NCBI RefSeq assembly: GCF_000379085.1
Contig: NZ_KB905378.1
Location: forward strand, 2,747,230-2,786,867
Length of the DNA stretch: 39,638 nucleotides
Origin: Halomicrobium katesii DSM 19301
GTDB lineage: Archaea; Halobacteriota; Halobacteria; Halobacteriales; Haloarculaceae
Direction: 5' to 3'
In this document: positions 25,004-33,928 of the stretch, one piece after another
Position numbering within the stretch: position 1 is the stretch's first letter
Layout: the number at the start of each line of letters is the position of its first letter
Position numbers and translations under genes: made by a program
Notes under the pieces: generated by a model
What the model was told of the DNA's origin: nothing
The model's database searches: none
Seen by the model: only the letters and a program-made list of their open reading frames with translations

Positions 25004-27585
25004 TGGTCCTCCTCTAGGAGCAGATCACGGTTGTCCACGTAGCGGTAGTTCGGTTCGCCGCCGGGTCCCTCAATCGGGAAGCGTTCCTCGCCGGCGCGCC
25101 GGCGGTTCAGTTCGTCCAGGCGGTCATCGACAAACGCCTCGAACGCGTCGAGATCGTCCTCGAAGAAGATCTGCCCCCGAACGCGTGTCAGTTGCCGCAT
25201 CGCTTGCTTACAGCCCTGCTCGACGTATTTGTAGTCGCCTACGCACTCTTTCATCCGCGCAGTCAATGCCCGCCCGAATTCCGAGTCGATGAGTTCGTCG
25301 CTGTCGGTCGTGTCCGGCAGGTCAGTTTCGGCGAACACGTTGGCATAGTCCTCGTACTCGACCTGGGAGAGCGTCTTCTGGCACTTGTTCGAGCCATCCG
25401 CGACCAGTTCGTCGAAGAACGCCTCAGAACGAGCGTACTCCTCGAACGTGACTGGATAGTACGAGACAGTCGTCAGCGTGTCGTCGAGGTCAGCCTCGCC
25501 GGCGACGACGTCATCGAGCGTCTCCAAGAAGTGGAAGAACGTGAACTCGAGTTCCTGGTCGGGGTACTGGGAGCGCCAGTGTGTGAGGTACAGCAGCGCC
25601 TGGAAGTTCGGTGAATCGCTGGGCGGGTCGAGCGCCGAGTTCTCGACGATCTGGGACGCGCTCTTTCGACTCCCGCTCTTGTGGTCGACAAGTCGCGACG
25701 GCGAGTGAACCAAGTCGATCTTGCCCTTGAGACCGAGGTCGTTGTTCTCGAACCACCGTTCGGTGAGTGGCGAGTCGGCAGGTCGGTCGAAGAGTTCAGC
25801 GAAGACGTTGGTGCGCCAGTCGCTCGTGGCGGTGAGGAACTCGCCGTCGACCGGCCTGTTTTCCTCGAAGAACGCAACGATGGTCTCCAGGCCTGCGCGA
25901 TACTTCGTGCGACGCGTTGCCTCGTCGACCGACCGGACGAACGGCCGCGTCTCGTCGAGAACGTACTCGACAATATCGTCGAGGACGTCCTCATCAACGA
26001 AGTCAGGATGGTTGACGTAGAACTCGGCGAAGTCATGGAAGAGGTTCCCCTCCCGGAAGTAGTCCTTGTCCGGGCTGTCGACGAGTCGGCCGAAGAAATG
26101 GTCGCGCGGCGAGTTGACGTAGGTACCCAGGCTGGACTGGCTGATCGTCGAGACCTCGGTGGTGGTGGCATCGACAGATACCTTCTCGAAACCCTCGCCG
26201 GTTCGGTCGAACTGTCGGGTATGGGTCTGCGAGGTGAGGTCGCTGAAGCGCTCGAACTCCTCGTCGAGCAGTTCCTCGAAGTAGAGACACGGTGTCACCG
26301 GCGACCCGCCTTTCGCGTCCTGGACGAGGTAGTATTGGGTGGCCCCACTCTGGAGGAGGAGCTGGAACTGCTGGATATTGCGGGTGTACTGGGCGTCACG
26401 GTCGACCCACGGCCGTCGCGGGGCTGAATGAGTCCAGTCCTCATCCAGGCCCAGGTAGAAGACGACCGAACGGTCGACGTAGGCAGCTGACTTCGCATCA
26501 GCCAATAGCACGCCCTCGTTCTCGCGATCGACAGGGACCTCGTAGCTCTGGAGATAGAACGCGAGCTGATCGACAGCAGATTCGGTCGCGAGCGTGTCAG
26601 CGATGCCGAGCGTCTCGAGCTCGTCACGGAACGCATCGAGCTGGCAGCTGGTGCGGTCCTCGAACCGGCTGAGCGCCTCGCTGAACGTACGGCTCGAAAT
26701 GCGCTCGCAGAAATCGACGACCCAGTCGAGTTCGGGTTCGTCGAGTTCGTAGAGGCGCTTCTCGTCGTGTTCGACGTCGATCGAGATGTCTAGGCGTGCG
26801 AGGAGCGGCCGTATCTCGCCGACGCGAGTGTTGGTGCCCCCGTGTGCAGCTCGAAGCAGCTGGACGAACGTCCGGTGGTCTGGATCGTCGATGAATCCGG
26901 GACCACCGTAGAACGGGATGTCGGCCGCTTCTAGTGCCGACTCGATGAGCGCCGAAAACTCGCTTCCCTGGTCGAGTACCATGGCGACGTCGTCGGCGTT
27001 CTCCTGTGTGACGGCATCGACGACGGTGTCGACAATGGCTGTCGAAGAGTCAAAAATATGGAACGGCGGCCGGTCGAACTCCTGGTCGTCGAACGTGTCG
27101 TACGTATCGTACTCGTCGGGGAGGATCGAGCGTTCCAGTTGAGTCAACTGGTCGTAGCCGACGACCGCGACGTCCTGGTCGTCGTCGATGCGATACTCGG
27201 TGAGTTGACTCGACGTCGTATCGAGGTCGGCGATGTACTCGACCGCCTGACGCGTGGCGTCGTCCACGTAGGCGTCGTAGTCGAGAATTGCGTCGAGGTG
27301 TCCGTGGTGTTCCCAGCACTGGAGGATGTTCCCGATAGCATAGACGCCACGCTTCCAGTTGAGGTCGGTCTCCTCGACGAGTTTGAGAAAGGCGATTCGA
27401 TCCTCGGCTTCTTCTCGCCGTCCTGCTGCGAGACGGCGGGGAGTTATCGCGAACGAACCGAGATGTGGCCGGTCGAGGCGACGGTTCAACGCGCTGGCCA
27501 GCGGCGCGTCTGGGACGACAACGAGGTCGTACCCGGCAACTTCCTCGTAGAGGTCGTCAATCGGCTTGGCCCGAGGAAATGACAC
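25000..27585 (-). CDS. AddB-like protein with C-terminal PD-(D/E)XK nuclease
   Basis: The 861-residue product has a helicase-like N-terminal two thirds without a Walker A (DLVVVPDAPLASALNRRL at the start), as in AddB, where that part is structural. Near residues 620-636 is a nuclease core GLKGKIDLV...LVDHKSG (D624, D634, K636), preceded by GNLFHDFAEFY. The usual four-cysteine Fe-S cluster of AddB is not apparent; the segment that normally starts with Cys-Pro has Ser-Pro (NSPRDHFFG). The start is a GTG at 27585, supported by a TATA box 24-32 bp upstream and no competing ATG. It is the first gene of a two-gene operon with the AddA-like helicase. Motif-based call; partner arrangement makes it strong. 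Confidence 0.8.
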   Translation of the reverse strand: MSFPRAKPIDDLYEEVAGYDLVVVPDAPLASALNRRLDRPHLGSFAITPRRLAAGRREEAEDRIAFLKLVEETDLNWKRGVYAIGNILQCWEHHGHLDAILDYDAYVDDATRQAVEYIADLDTTSSQLTEYRIDDDQDVAVVGYDQLTQLERSILPDEYDTYDTFDDQEFDRPPFHIFDSSTAIVDTVVDAVTQENADDVAMVLDQGSEFSALIESALEAADIPFYGGPGFIDDPDHRTFVQLLRAAHGGTNTRVGEIRPLLARLDISIDVEHDEKRLYELDEPELDWVVDFCERISSRTFSEALSRFEDRTSCQLDAFRDELETLGIADTLATESAVDQLAFYLQSYEVPVDRENEGVLLADAKSAAYVDRSVVFYLGLDEDWTHSAPRRPWVDRDAQYTRNIQQFQLLLQSGATQYYLVQDAKGGSPVTPCLYFEELLDEEFERFSDLTSQTHTRQFDRTGEGFEKVSVDATTTEVSTISQSSLGTYVNSPRDHFFGRLVDSPDKDYFREGNLFHDFAEFYVNHPDFVDEDVLDDIVEYVLDETRPFVRSVDEATRRTKYRAGLETIVAFFEENRPVDGEFLTATSDWRTNVFAELFDRPADSPLTERWFENNDLGLKGKIDLVHSPSRLVDHKSGSRKSASQIVENSALDPPSDSPNFQALLYLTHWRSQYPDQELEFTFFHFLETLDDVVAGEADLDDTLTTVSYYPVTFEEYARSEAFFDELVADGSNKCQKTLSQVEYEDYANVFAETDLPDTTDSDELIDSEFGRALTARMKECVGDYKYVEQGCKQAMRQLTRVRGQIFFEDDLDAFEAFVDDRLDELNRRRAGEERFPIEGPGGEPNYRYVDNRDLLLEEDQ

Positions 27586-27608
27586 GACAAAAAGAACCGG
27601 CTGTCAAC

Positions 27609-27617
27609 TAATAAAGG
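27609..27617 (-). promoter_or_regulatory. TATA box of the AddB/AddA-like operon
   Basis: CCTTTATTA (minus strand) lies 24-32 bp before the GTG start at 27585 and fixes that start. Confidence 0.55.
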
Positions 27618-27816
27618 TTCATAGAGGAACGAAGTCGTACTCAGTTCTCAGGTTTCTTCGGCAGACTCGTCGATTTCGTTCAATCATCGTTGTCGGCCGG
27701 AAACTATCCGACTCGGAACTCCTCTGAATACTACCATTCATCAGGTCTTACACTAACAGTAACTAGAGGGTGTCATAGAACGGTTCTCATGGTTTCGTTG
27801 ACTTCCTCAAAACGCT

Positions 27817-27832
27817 GTACACTTGGTGCACG
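27817..27832. promoter_or_regulatory. Putative RHH operator upstream of the gene, copy B
   Basis: Same GTACACTTGGTGCACG site as in copy A, 23 bp before the RHH start. Confidence 0.5.
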
Positions 27833-27854
27833 CCATTTTTAGTGGGTTATAGAT

Positions 27855-28055
27855 ATGGGCAAAGAGAAATTCGGCGTTGCTGTTGACGAAGAGATCGTAC
27901 AAGAAGTGGACGAATTAGTTGCTGAGTGTGACGATCTCGGAGCCAGCCGCTCCGAGATCGTCGAGGCCATCCTCACAGCGTTCGTTCAATCCGAGTCAAA
28001 TCACGCTGAACGAGTGAGAGAAATCATAATTCGGAAACGAAAAGGGATACTCTAA
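27855..28055 (+). CDS. Ribbon-helix-helix DNA-binding protein, copy B
   Basis: The 66-residue product is identical to that at 4581-4781, with the same RHH layout (basic strand, two helices, basic tail) and the same flanking palindromes and internal 13-bp inverted repeat (27930-27962). Two identical open copies in one island suggest the gene is kept intact by selection or that the element spread recently. No toxin or transposase is next to it. Confidence 0.85.
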   Translation: MGKEKFGVAVDEEIVQEVDELVAECDDLGASRSEIVEAILTAFVQSESNHAERVREIIIRKRKGIL

Positions 28056-28070
28056 ACATTTCAACGCACC

Positions 28071-28085
28071 GTGCACTAAGTGCAC
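28071..28085. promoter_or_regulatory. Downstream palindrome matching the RHH operator, copy B
   Basis: GTGCACTAAGTGCAC; one base differs from copy A, at the centre of the site. Confidence 0.45.
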
Positions 28086-28248
28086 GGCTTTCTAAGCTAG
28101 TAACGCTCTATAATAATCACAATCTCGACCATAGTGTGTGAAGACTTCTATGACACCCTCGTAACTACGGAATTGTTGTACAGTACGCCAACTCGAAAGA
28201 CCATAGAAAAATAGCACTTTTGTTGTGCGGTTTTCTACATATGCGGAT

Positions 28249-29082
28249 ATGGCATCGGATGACTACACGGCTGACGATGACTACACGGCTGACGACATCA
28301 AGCAGTACATGCGCAACCGACTTGCAAGCACAGGTGCAGAAGACTCACTCTTTGAGTTTACGTTCCAACAGAACTGCCGAGATGCTCTGGCCGATGAGGA
28401 GATTGACCCAGCATCTGGTCGTGGCCTACTATTGACCTTTACTGCTATCGCCGGTGGATGGCAGGTCTCTGCTGGCCGACAGCTTGTTGGGAGCAGCCTG
28501 GATTCACTAAATCTACCAGACGACTTTGACCGCATCACTGCAGCTGATCTTGACCCCGTTCAGGTCGAGGGATATGGCGGACACTCCCACCGTCACGCCA
28601 ACGGAGCCCACCCGGAATACGCATTGAACTCCTTGTCAGAACTCACGGTAGCAGGGGAATCGGTTGGATCAATGCGTGAGATCTTTGAGCGATTGGAAGC
28701 CACACCTGATCCGTTCGACCGAGCAATGTCAACATTTACTAATGTCAAGACGTTCGGTGGTCTCTCAGCGTTCGACTTTCTTGATGTTGCGGTCCGGGTC
28801 AACAATCGAACCACGATTACTCCGGATGAACTCCACGTAGCACACGTTGATCGAAATGGTCCCCAAGCGACGTTGGAACGGACGCTGGCAAACGAGGTTA
28901 GTGATGAGGCTTCGGTCCAATCTGGAGCTGGACAGTCACTCCTCGACGAGTTTGTTAACTTTGCCGAGGACGAACTTGGACTGTCACACACAGATGCGAT
29001 ATTTGATGTTGAAAGCTGTCTGTGTACCTACCACGGAGAACTTGAGGACAAGGGGCCGGACTGGCGGGGCAATTGTACCTAA
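28249..29082 (+). CDS. Likely alpha-glutamyl/putrescinyl thymine pyrophosphorylase clade 3-like (HhH glycosylase-type) protein
   Basis: The family is related to helix-hairpin-helix DNA glycosylases and has been predicted to act on modified thymines of phage DNA. The 277-residue product shows the features I associate with clade 3: the hairpin-like FGGLSAFDFLDVAVRV, a TPDELHVAHVDRNGP strand and turn, and a C-terminal DVESCLCTYHGEL helix. An acidic N-terminus carries a short tandem duplication (DDYTAD twice). The ATG at 28249 is preferred over a GTG at 28225. RHH copy B ends 88 bp upstream. It might instead be a glycosylase of the OGG type, also reported in type IV CBASS, but it is 23 kb from the CBASS genes. 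Function is inferred from similarity by eye. Confidence 0.45.
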   Translation: MASDDYTADDDYTADDIKQYMRNRLASTGAEDSLFEFTFQQNCRDALADEEIDPASGRGLLLTFTAIAGGWQVSAGRQLVGSSLDSLNLPDDFDRITAADLDPVQVEGYGGHSHRHANGAHPEYALNSLSELTVAGESVGSMREIFERLEATPDPFDRAMSTFTNVKTFGGLSAFDFLDVAVRVNNRTTITPDELHVAHVDRNGPQATLERTLANEVSDEASVQSGAGQSLLDEFVNFAEDELGLSHTDAIFDVESCLCTYHGELEDKGPDWRGNCT

Positions 29083-29558
29083 GTTAGTTGTAGCTAGACG
29101 ACAGATTCTAAATCGGGATTCTCAACGTTTGCTGGGTTTGAAACGAGACTACACCCAACAAGACGCCTTAACGCCCGCAAGTCTTACTGACCTGCTCTGG
29201 CTCAATCACATTTACTGTTCTTGGGCCGTGTTTAGACGCTCCTCAACCGGCGAGTCACGGGCCGTTGCGGTTGATCTAAAACCTGTCCTGAGTGCCTCAT
29301 CGTGTCGATCTGTTCGCGGAGCATACGCCGCAAGAGCCGATTTGTACTGCGTCTAAACAAGGCCCTGTTCTTGCCAAGATAGAGTGGCGAATAGAACGGA
29401 ACATCTGTACTGAATGTAACCTCGAAGTCTTGCCCGAGTCATTACCAGTTGGTAGATATATCACGATCGCCTGCCCTAAGTCGTTCACCTCTAGTCGTCT
29501 ATTATTATGTTCGGTTCGTAACGAGGTTTTAAGTTACAATCGTCTGAAACAACTCCCT
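29083..29558. other. Intergenic region with MITE copy 4 and promoter of the nuclease-helicase cassette
   Basis: The region holds the MITE at 29224-29364. A frame that starts inside the MITE and reads into the next gene is not its natural start. A TATA-like TTTTAAGTT at 29527-29535 precedes the ATG at 29559 by 24-32 bp. Nothing else recognised. Confidence 0.6.
29224..29364. mobile_element. MITE copy 4 (141 bp)
   Basis: Same element as copy 2 in the same orientation. Direct repeats CTGTTCTTG (9 bp) flank it at 29215-29223 and 29365-29373. It lies about 195 bp upstream of the cassette's first gene without cutting it. Confidence 0.9.
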
Positions 29559-32354
29559 ATGGCTGAACGAGAGCCGATTAACGCTTCTAATATTGGTCTC
29601 TGGGTGGGGTTCGAGGAATGCCCGCGCTACCTCAAGCAATCGATGGGTCCAGACGACGGTGCAGAGGAGGAATTAGGCGTGTTCCTCTCAGAGGCCGGGA
29701 ATCAATTCGAGGAAGACGTTCTTGATGGCTTACGAGAAGAAGCTGCAGCGTTCATCAATGCAGAAGACCGAGAGGAGTGGAATCTCCCAAACGAGTTTTC
29801 GGACGTTCTTCCAGTAGTACAGCAGAATATCGCCGATATAGCAGAGAATGCGATGGGCAGAGAGGGCCCGACGCTGGTCTATCAACCATCTCTCTGGGGC
29901 CGTATCGATGCGTGGCCAATCAAGGGCCAAGCCGACCTCATCGCATTCTGGCCTGAGGACGGCCAGCTCAACACATACATCCTGGAGATTAAGTCCTCAA
30001 CCGAGGACCAGCCGTATCATCAGATCCAGGCAGCCATTTACAGCCTCTTGCTTCGGCGACACCTCCAAGTCAGTGGATTCAACCCGAATATCGATGCTGG
30101 AATCGTCCACCGCGAGTCCGATGAGTTCCATGGAGACGACCCTGAATCGTTCCCCGCTGTCCCCGACCTCAGTGTCGTTGAAGGGGACGTTCGTCGGATG
30201 CTCCGAGAGGACGGTAAAGCGGACCAAATTGCTAGTGAGGACTCCGTTAACTACCGCCTGAGCGGCAAATGCAACTATTGCCTCTATAGCGAGAACTGCT
30301 TCAGCCACGCTATCGAATCCCGGAACCTTGCTCTACTTGGACTCACCGAAGGTGAGCAACGGGTGCTCAACAACCACGACATTGAGAACATCACGCAACT
30401 TGCTCGTCTTAAAGAGGTGCCTGACAGCCCTCAGCCCGACAACTACCGGGAGCTGACGTCACGGGACGAGGAGAAGGTCCAAGACTTGTTGGACGAACCA
30501 GTGATTGGGGACAGTCTTGACGAGATCGTGCAGCGGGCACAGGCCGTCCTCGGCGGTATTATCGACGACAGCCGGGAAGACAAACACCCAGAAGCCGCTA
30601 CGCAGCCCTGGATACGGCCATTACAGGGGTCAGGAAAAGGAACTCTCCCGGAGGACGACCCTACACCCGGCCAGCAACAATATATGAACTATCAAGGCGA
30701 GGAGCTGATTCGCTGCTATATCTATGTCCGTGAGGACTACATGCGCGACAATATCGCCATGCTTGCGGGGCGAGTCGCACGCACGAACTCACCCATCAAC
30801 TCACTATCATTTTCAGCGGTCACTGACAGCCTCCCAGACGACACTGAAGAACAAATACAGGTGGAGGGAGAGTTGTTGGCTGATTTCTTCGAGCAACTGT
30901 TCCAGGCAGTCGACGCCATATCAAGCGGGGATCAGGAGGCTACAATTCATTTGTATTTCTTCTCTCGGATGGAGCGAGATGCATTAGTAGATGGTGTGAA
31001 ACGACACATTGGGGAGTGGGATGCCGAGAGTTTCGGTGCGATCCGCGACCTACTCGGTCTACGTCAGGCTATCGACCAGCCAATGGTTTCGATCCTGCAG
31101 GACGAACTCCAAGACCGCTTCTCCCTGCAGTACACGTCCACCGGCTTGCTCCCAATTTTGGACCAAGCATATAACGATGACTGTCGCTGTGGGTGCGGCG
31201 ACGAAATCCCGTACTTCGAGACGGACCAGTGGACCGTCGAGCGCGAGGACAACACCGAGGTCAACCTGTGGAGTGTCTTCAACAGGAATTTCTTCAACTA
31301 CCGCGTAACGTACCGGCGGGACGAAGACGGGGAGATGGTGATCGACCCGCATGTTGACGACGAGGACGGCTGGTATCCGGCTCGCGCCCGTTTCGACGAC
31401 CAACTGCCCTTAGAGTACATCTGGGCCGCGCTCGGAAAACTCGACACTAATTGGGCGAACTCGGACCGACAGGAGTGGGAAATTCACGCTTATAAATGGC
31501 ATGATGCCCAAGAACGTGAGACTCGTATCACACCAGAGGATATCGGTCTATTAGGCGAGAAGGTCTGCCAAGCGCTCGAACATCTTGAGCACAGTCTCTC
31601 ATACTACCACAACCCGTTCATGGGGAAGTCACCGATTTCACTCCCCGATATTCCGAACTTCGATTTGGGACAGTCGACTCTCCAGCAAGCATCCCAGGAC
31701 TACGTCGACCTTGAACACTTCTCAGACCGTCAGGACTCCCTTCGGCACTACGCAAAATCACCCCGTGAGCGTGTTAGGACTGGGAAGTCAGCGATTGTGA
31801 AGGTTGAGCGGACTGAAACGCGGGGTGACGATCAAATCGTACACGGGAGTCTGGTCTACGACGGTCGAGAATTTGCTAATGAAAACCGTGTTGCGAACTC
31901 GTGCCGACTGAAAGGATCTGAGGGAACTACATCTGGGTCTCGTCGGGTGGCAAACGCTGTCGAATGGGATTACGATGACGGCATCCACCGGAATGAACTT
32001 GAGAGTCCGCGCCAGATAGAGCGCGGAGTCCCGGTTGAAGTAGCTGACATTAACATCCCCGACAGGGAGATAGAACTCCATCTAAGCGATTTCCACAACG
32101 GCTTCTTTGTTGGGAACAATCCCGACGCTGACTTTGACTACATCCGGAACCACCGCACATGGACCTCGGACCCAGCTGAAGCCCGTGACAGCAACTACGA
32201 TGTCTACTTCGGGGTGGGAGATAAGTTCATTCTCGACCCTCAGACAGATGACTGGACGGCCGAACACGGCACCTCTGTTTTCGACCACTTGGAGGACAAT
32301 CCAGGACCATTCTATCAGACTGTGGCCGGACTTCTGGAGGGCGAATATGAGTAG
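29559..32354 (+). CDS. Fe-S cluster PD-(D/E)XK nuclease (Cas4/Dna2-type), large
   Basis: The 931-residue product starts with an Fe-S nuclease domain: C21 in FEECPRYL, the nuclease core GQADLIAF (D126), LEIKSS (E143, K145) and Q155, then C238, C241 and C247 in GKCNYCLYSENC. Four cysteines around a PD-(D/E)XK core is the Cas4/AddB/Dna2 pattern. The remaining 680 residues hold a second region with a CRCGCGD cluster and many charged segments, but no helicase motif. The ATG at 29559 fits a TATA box 24-32 bp upstream; an earlier frame from 29292 only reads through the MITE. Its TAG overlaps the next gene's start by 8 bases, so nuclease and helicase are made together, like the two halves of Dna2. 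Confidence 0.78.
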   Translation: MAEREPINASNIGLWVGFEECPRYLKQSMGPDDGAEEELGVFLSEAGNQFEEDVLDGLREEAAAFINAEDREEWNLPNEFSDVLPVVQQNIADIAENAMGREGPTLVYQPSLWGRIDAWPIKGQADLIAFWPEDGQLNTYILEIKSSTEDQPYHQIQAAIYSLLLRRHLQVSGFNPNIDAGIVHRESDEFHGDDPESFPAVPDLSVVEGDVRRMLREDGKADQIASEDSVNYRLSGKCNYCLYSENCFSHAIESRNLALLGLTEGEQRVLNNHDIENITQLARLKEVPDSPQPDNYRELTSRDEEKVQDLLDEPVIGDSLDEIVQRAQAVLGGIIDDSREDKHPEAATQPWIRPLQGSGKGTLPEDDPTPGQQQYMNYQGEELIRCYIYVREDYMRDNIAMLAGRVARTNSPINSLSFSAVTDSLPDDTEEQIQVEGELLADFFEQLFQAVDAISSGDQEATIHLYFFSRMERDALVDGVKRHIGEWDAESFGAIRDLLGLRQAIDQPMVSILQDELQDRFSLQYTSTGLLPILDQAYNDDCRCGCGDEIPYFETDQWTVEREDNTEVNLWSVFNRNFFNYRVTYRRDEDGEMVIDPHVDDEDGWYPARARFDDQLPLEYIWAALGKLDTNWANSDRQEWEIHAYKWHDAQERETRITPEDIGLLGEKVCQALEHLEHSLSYYHNPFMGKSPISLPDIPNFDLGQSTLQQASQDYVDLEHFSDRQDSLRHYAKSPRERVRTGKSAIVKVERTETRGDDQIVHGSLVYDGREFANENRVANSCRLKGSEGTTSGSRRVANAVEWDYDDGIHRNELESPRQIERGVPVEVADINIPDREIELHLSDFHNGFFVGNNPDADFDYIRNHRTWTSDPAEARDSNYDVYFGVGDKFILDPQTDDWTAEHGTSVFDHLEDNPGPFYQTVAGLLEGEYE

Positions 32355-33924
32355 TCTCAATCTCTTCCCGCGAGAAACTGCTGAGGAGTTCCTCGCCTGG
32401 CTCGAAGAGAGTGAATTGTACACGCCGAACGACGAGCAGAAACAGTTCATTCGGCGGTATAAGGACCGCATTGCGGTATTACAGGGACCGCCCGGAACTG
32501 GAAAGACAATGACATTATCGTACGCGTTGCTTGCCCGAGCGTACGCGCTCCTTGAGTCGCAAAACCGGATGCGTGGGATGCTCGTTGCACCCTCGAACAG
32601 GGCGGTAAATGCTGCACTGCAAGAAGTCGACGAAAGCCTCCATTACTGGAATCAGCATGCCGACGACACAGATATGTCGAGTTCACTCGACAATCTGCGC
32701 CTCATCCGCGCACTCGGGCGGGATATTGACGTTGACGAAGATCTCTACCGCGAAACGGACTTCGTTAACTACCATACGGACGATCTCAACCAAATACGGC
32801 AAGATCTGACGACCCAGACTAGCCTCGGCGCATTCACCGGTGCTGCGAACGGTGTGTTAGTCTTCGCAACTACCTCTGGCGGATACAAATTCGTCGACGA
32901 AGTGTGGGACAGCGGCACTGAGAGTTGTTTCGACCTCTTGGCAATCGACGAGGCGTCGATGGTTCCGACCCCGGACATGCTCATCCCAGGGGCGTCGACT
33001 GAACCAAACGCACAAGTGTTGATATCTGGGGACCAACGCCAGATGCCACCTGTTCAAACCCACGACTGGGACCGTGAAGACCGCCGTATCGTTGAGGAAG
33101 TTGCACCTCATCTGAGTTCAATGGACTTCTTCCGCCTGTTCAGCTATCAGGACGGGTTTGGAATGGATGAATCGCCCGAAGAGGTCAAGGTTCCATCATT
33201 CCAGGACATCCCTATCGACAAGCTCGCAGTAACGTATCGATGCCATCGTGTTGTCGCTGAATTCCTCCGGCGCTTGATTTATGTCCAGGATCGCATAGAT
33301 TACCGTTCGGGCCGAGAGTACACCCTGAACGTACGCTCGGCAGAACGGGGTGGCGTCAGGCGAGTGATGAACCCGAAGTACCCGCTCGTCCTCATCGTCC
33401 ACGATGAGCGCGACTCCCAGCAAAGCAATCCGTACGAAGTTGGGATAGTAGACTCACTCGTTCAAACGGTTGACCCGGATGAAGACGTAGGGGTAGTGAC
33501 TCCGCACAACGCGCAGCGTGGCCGTCTGCGCGGAGCCCTCCGAAACTACGATAACGCGGACGTAGACACCGTTGAACGGTTCCAAGGTGGAGAGCGCGAT
33601 ATGATTGTGGTGTCTGGCACGGTTTCGGACCCTGACTATGTGCGTCGTGAGGCGGATTTCATTCTGAGCCCGAATCGCCTGAACGTAGCGATGAGCCGTA
33701 TGCGGAAGAAACTCGTATTGGTCGTTCCTCGTTCTCTCATCGATTTCGTGCCTTCTGATTCCGATCAGTATGAGGCGGCTCGGGTTTGGAAACGGATGTA
33801 CAGTATTGCACAAGAGGAGGCCGACCAGGCTCCGTGGACGGGGACTATTAGCGAGTTCGCCGGTGAAGTGCCACAGATGGCGCCCGATAAAAAGTTAAAA
33901 GTATTCACCGTGAGCGACATCTAA
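32347..33924 (+). CDS. SF1B helicase, Upf1/Dna2-type
   Basis: The 525-residue product has GPPGTGKT (residues 47-54), the Walker B DLLAIDEASMVPTPDML, SGDQRQMPP (motif III), AVTYRCH (motif IV), DTVERFQGGERDMIVVSG (motif V) and NRLNVAMSRMRKKLVLV (motif VI), the full set of Upf1-like 5'-3' helicases. The ATG at 32347 overlaps the preceding stop (ATGAGTAG), so it is coupled to the Fe-S nuclease; an earlier in-frame start at 32107 would lie deep in that gene. The nuclease-helicase pair would unwind and trim DNA together, a split Dna2. The methyltransferase gene starts 4 bases after its stop. Intact. Confidence 0.88.
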   Translation: MSSLNLFPRETAEEFLAWLEESELYTPNDEQKQFIRRYKDRIAVLQGPPGTGKTMTLSYALLARAYALLESQNRMRGMLVAPSNRAVNAALQEVDESLHYWNQHADDTDMSSSLDNLRLIRALGRDIDVDEDLYRETDFVNYHTDDLNQIRQDLTTQTSLGAFTGAANGVLVFATTSGGYKFVDEVWDSGTESCFDLLAIDEASMVPTPDMLIPGASTEPNAQVLISGDQRQMPPVQTHDWDREDRRIVEEVAPHLSSMDFFRLFSYQDGFGMDESPEEVKVPSFQDIPIDKLAVTYRCHRVVAEFLRRLIYVQDRIDYRSGREYTLNVRSAERGGVRRVMNPKYPLVLIVHDERDSQQSNPYEVGIVDSLVQTVDPDEDVGVVTPHNAQRGRLRGALRNYDNADVDTVERFQGGERDMIVVSGTVSDPDYVRREADFILSPNRLNVAMSRMRKKLVLVVPRSLIDFVPSDSDQYEAARVWKRMYSIAQEEADQAPWTGTISEFAGEVPQMAPDKKLKVFTVSDI

Positions 33925-33928
33925 ATAG

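Larger units (their letters stand above)
27766..28160. mobile_element. 395-bp RHH-carrying mini-element, copy B
   Basis: Same length and ends as copy A, flanked by the direct repeat GTAACTA (7 bp, against 6 bp TTCATA for copy A). I found one base difference (28077). Each copy has its own matching duplication, so they inserted independently and have not recombined with each other. Confidence 0.88.
27586..28248. other. Intergenic region with RHH element copy B
   Basis: Most of this gap is RHH element copy B (27766-28160). The first 180 bp carry the promoter of the AddB-like gene and no coding frame. The last 88 bp probably hold the promoter of the gene at 28249. Confidence 0.6.

Noticed and set aside
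25681-26427. A 248-codon plus-strand frame opposite the AddB-like gene
   Set aside because: Antisense shadow of a nuclease gene with clear motifs; no promoter signal.
4492-28160. Inversion or deletion by recombination between the two RHH elements
   Set aside because: Each copy is flanked by its own matching duplication, which recombination between them would have swapped.
29292-29558. N-terminal extension of the Fe-S nuclease by 89 residues
   Set aside because: Its first part is translated from the MITE end at 29224-29364, and a TATA box fits the ATG at 29559. The extension lacks any domain.
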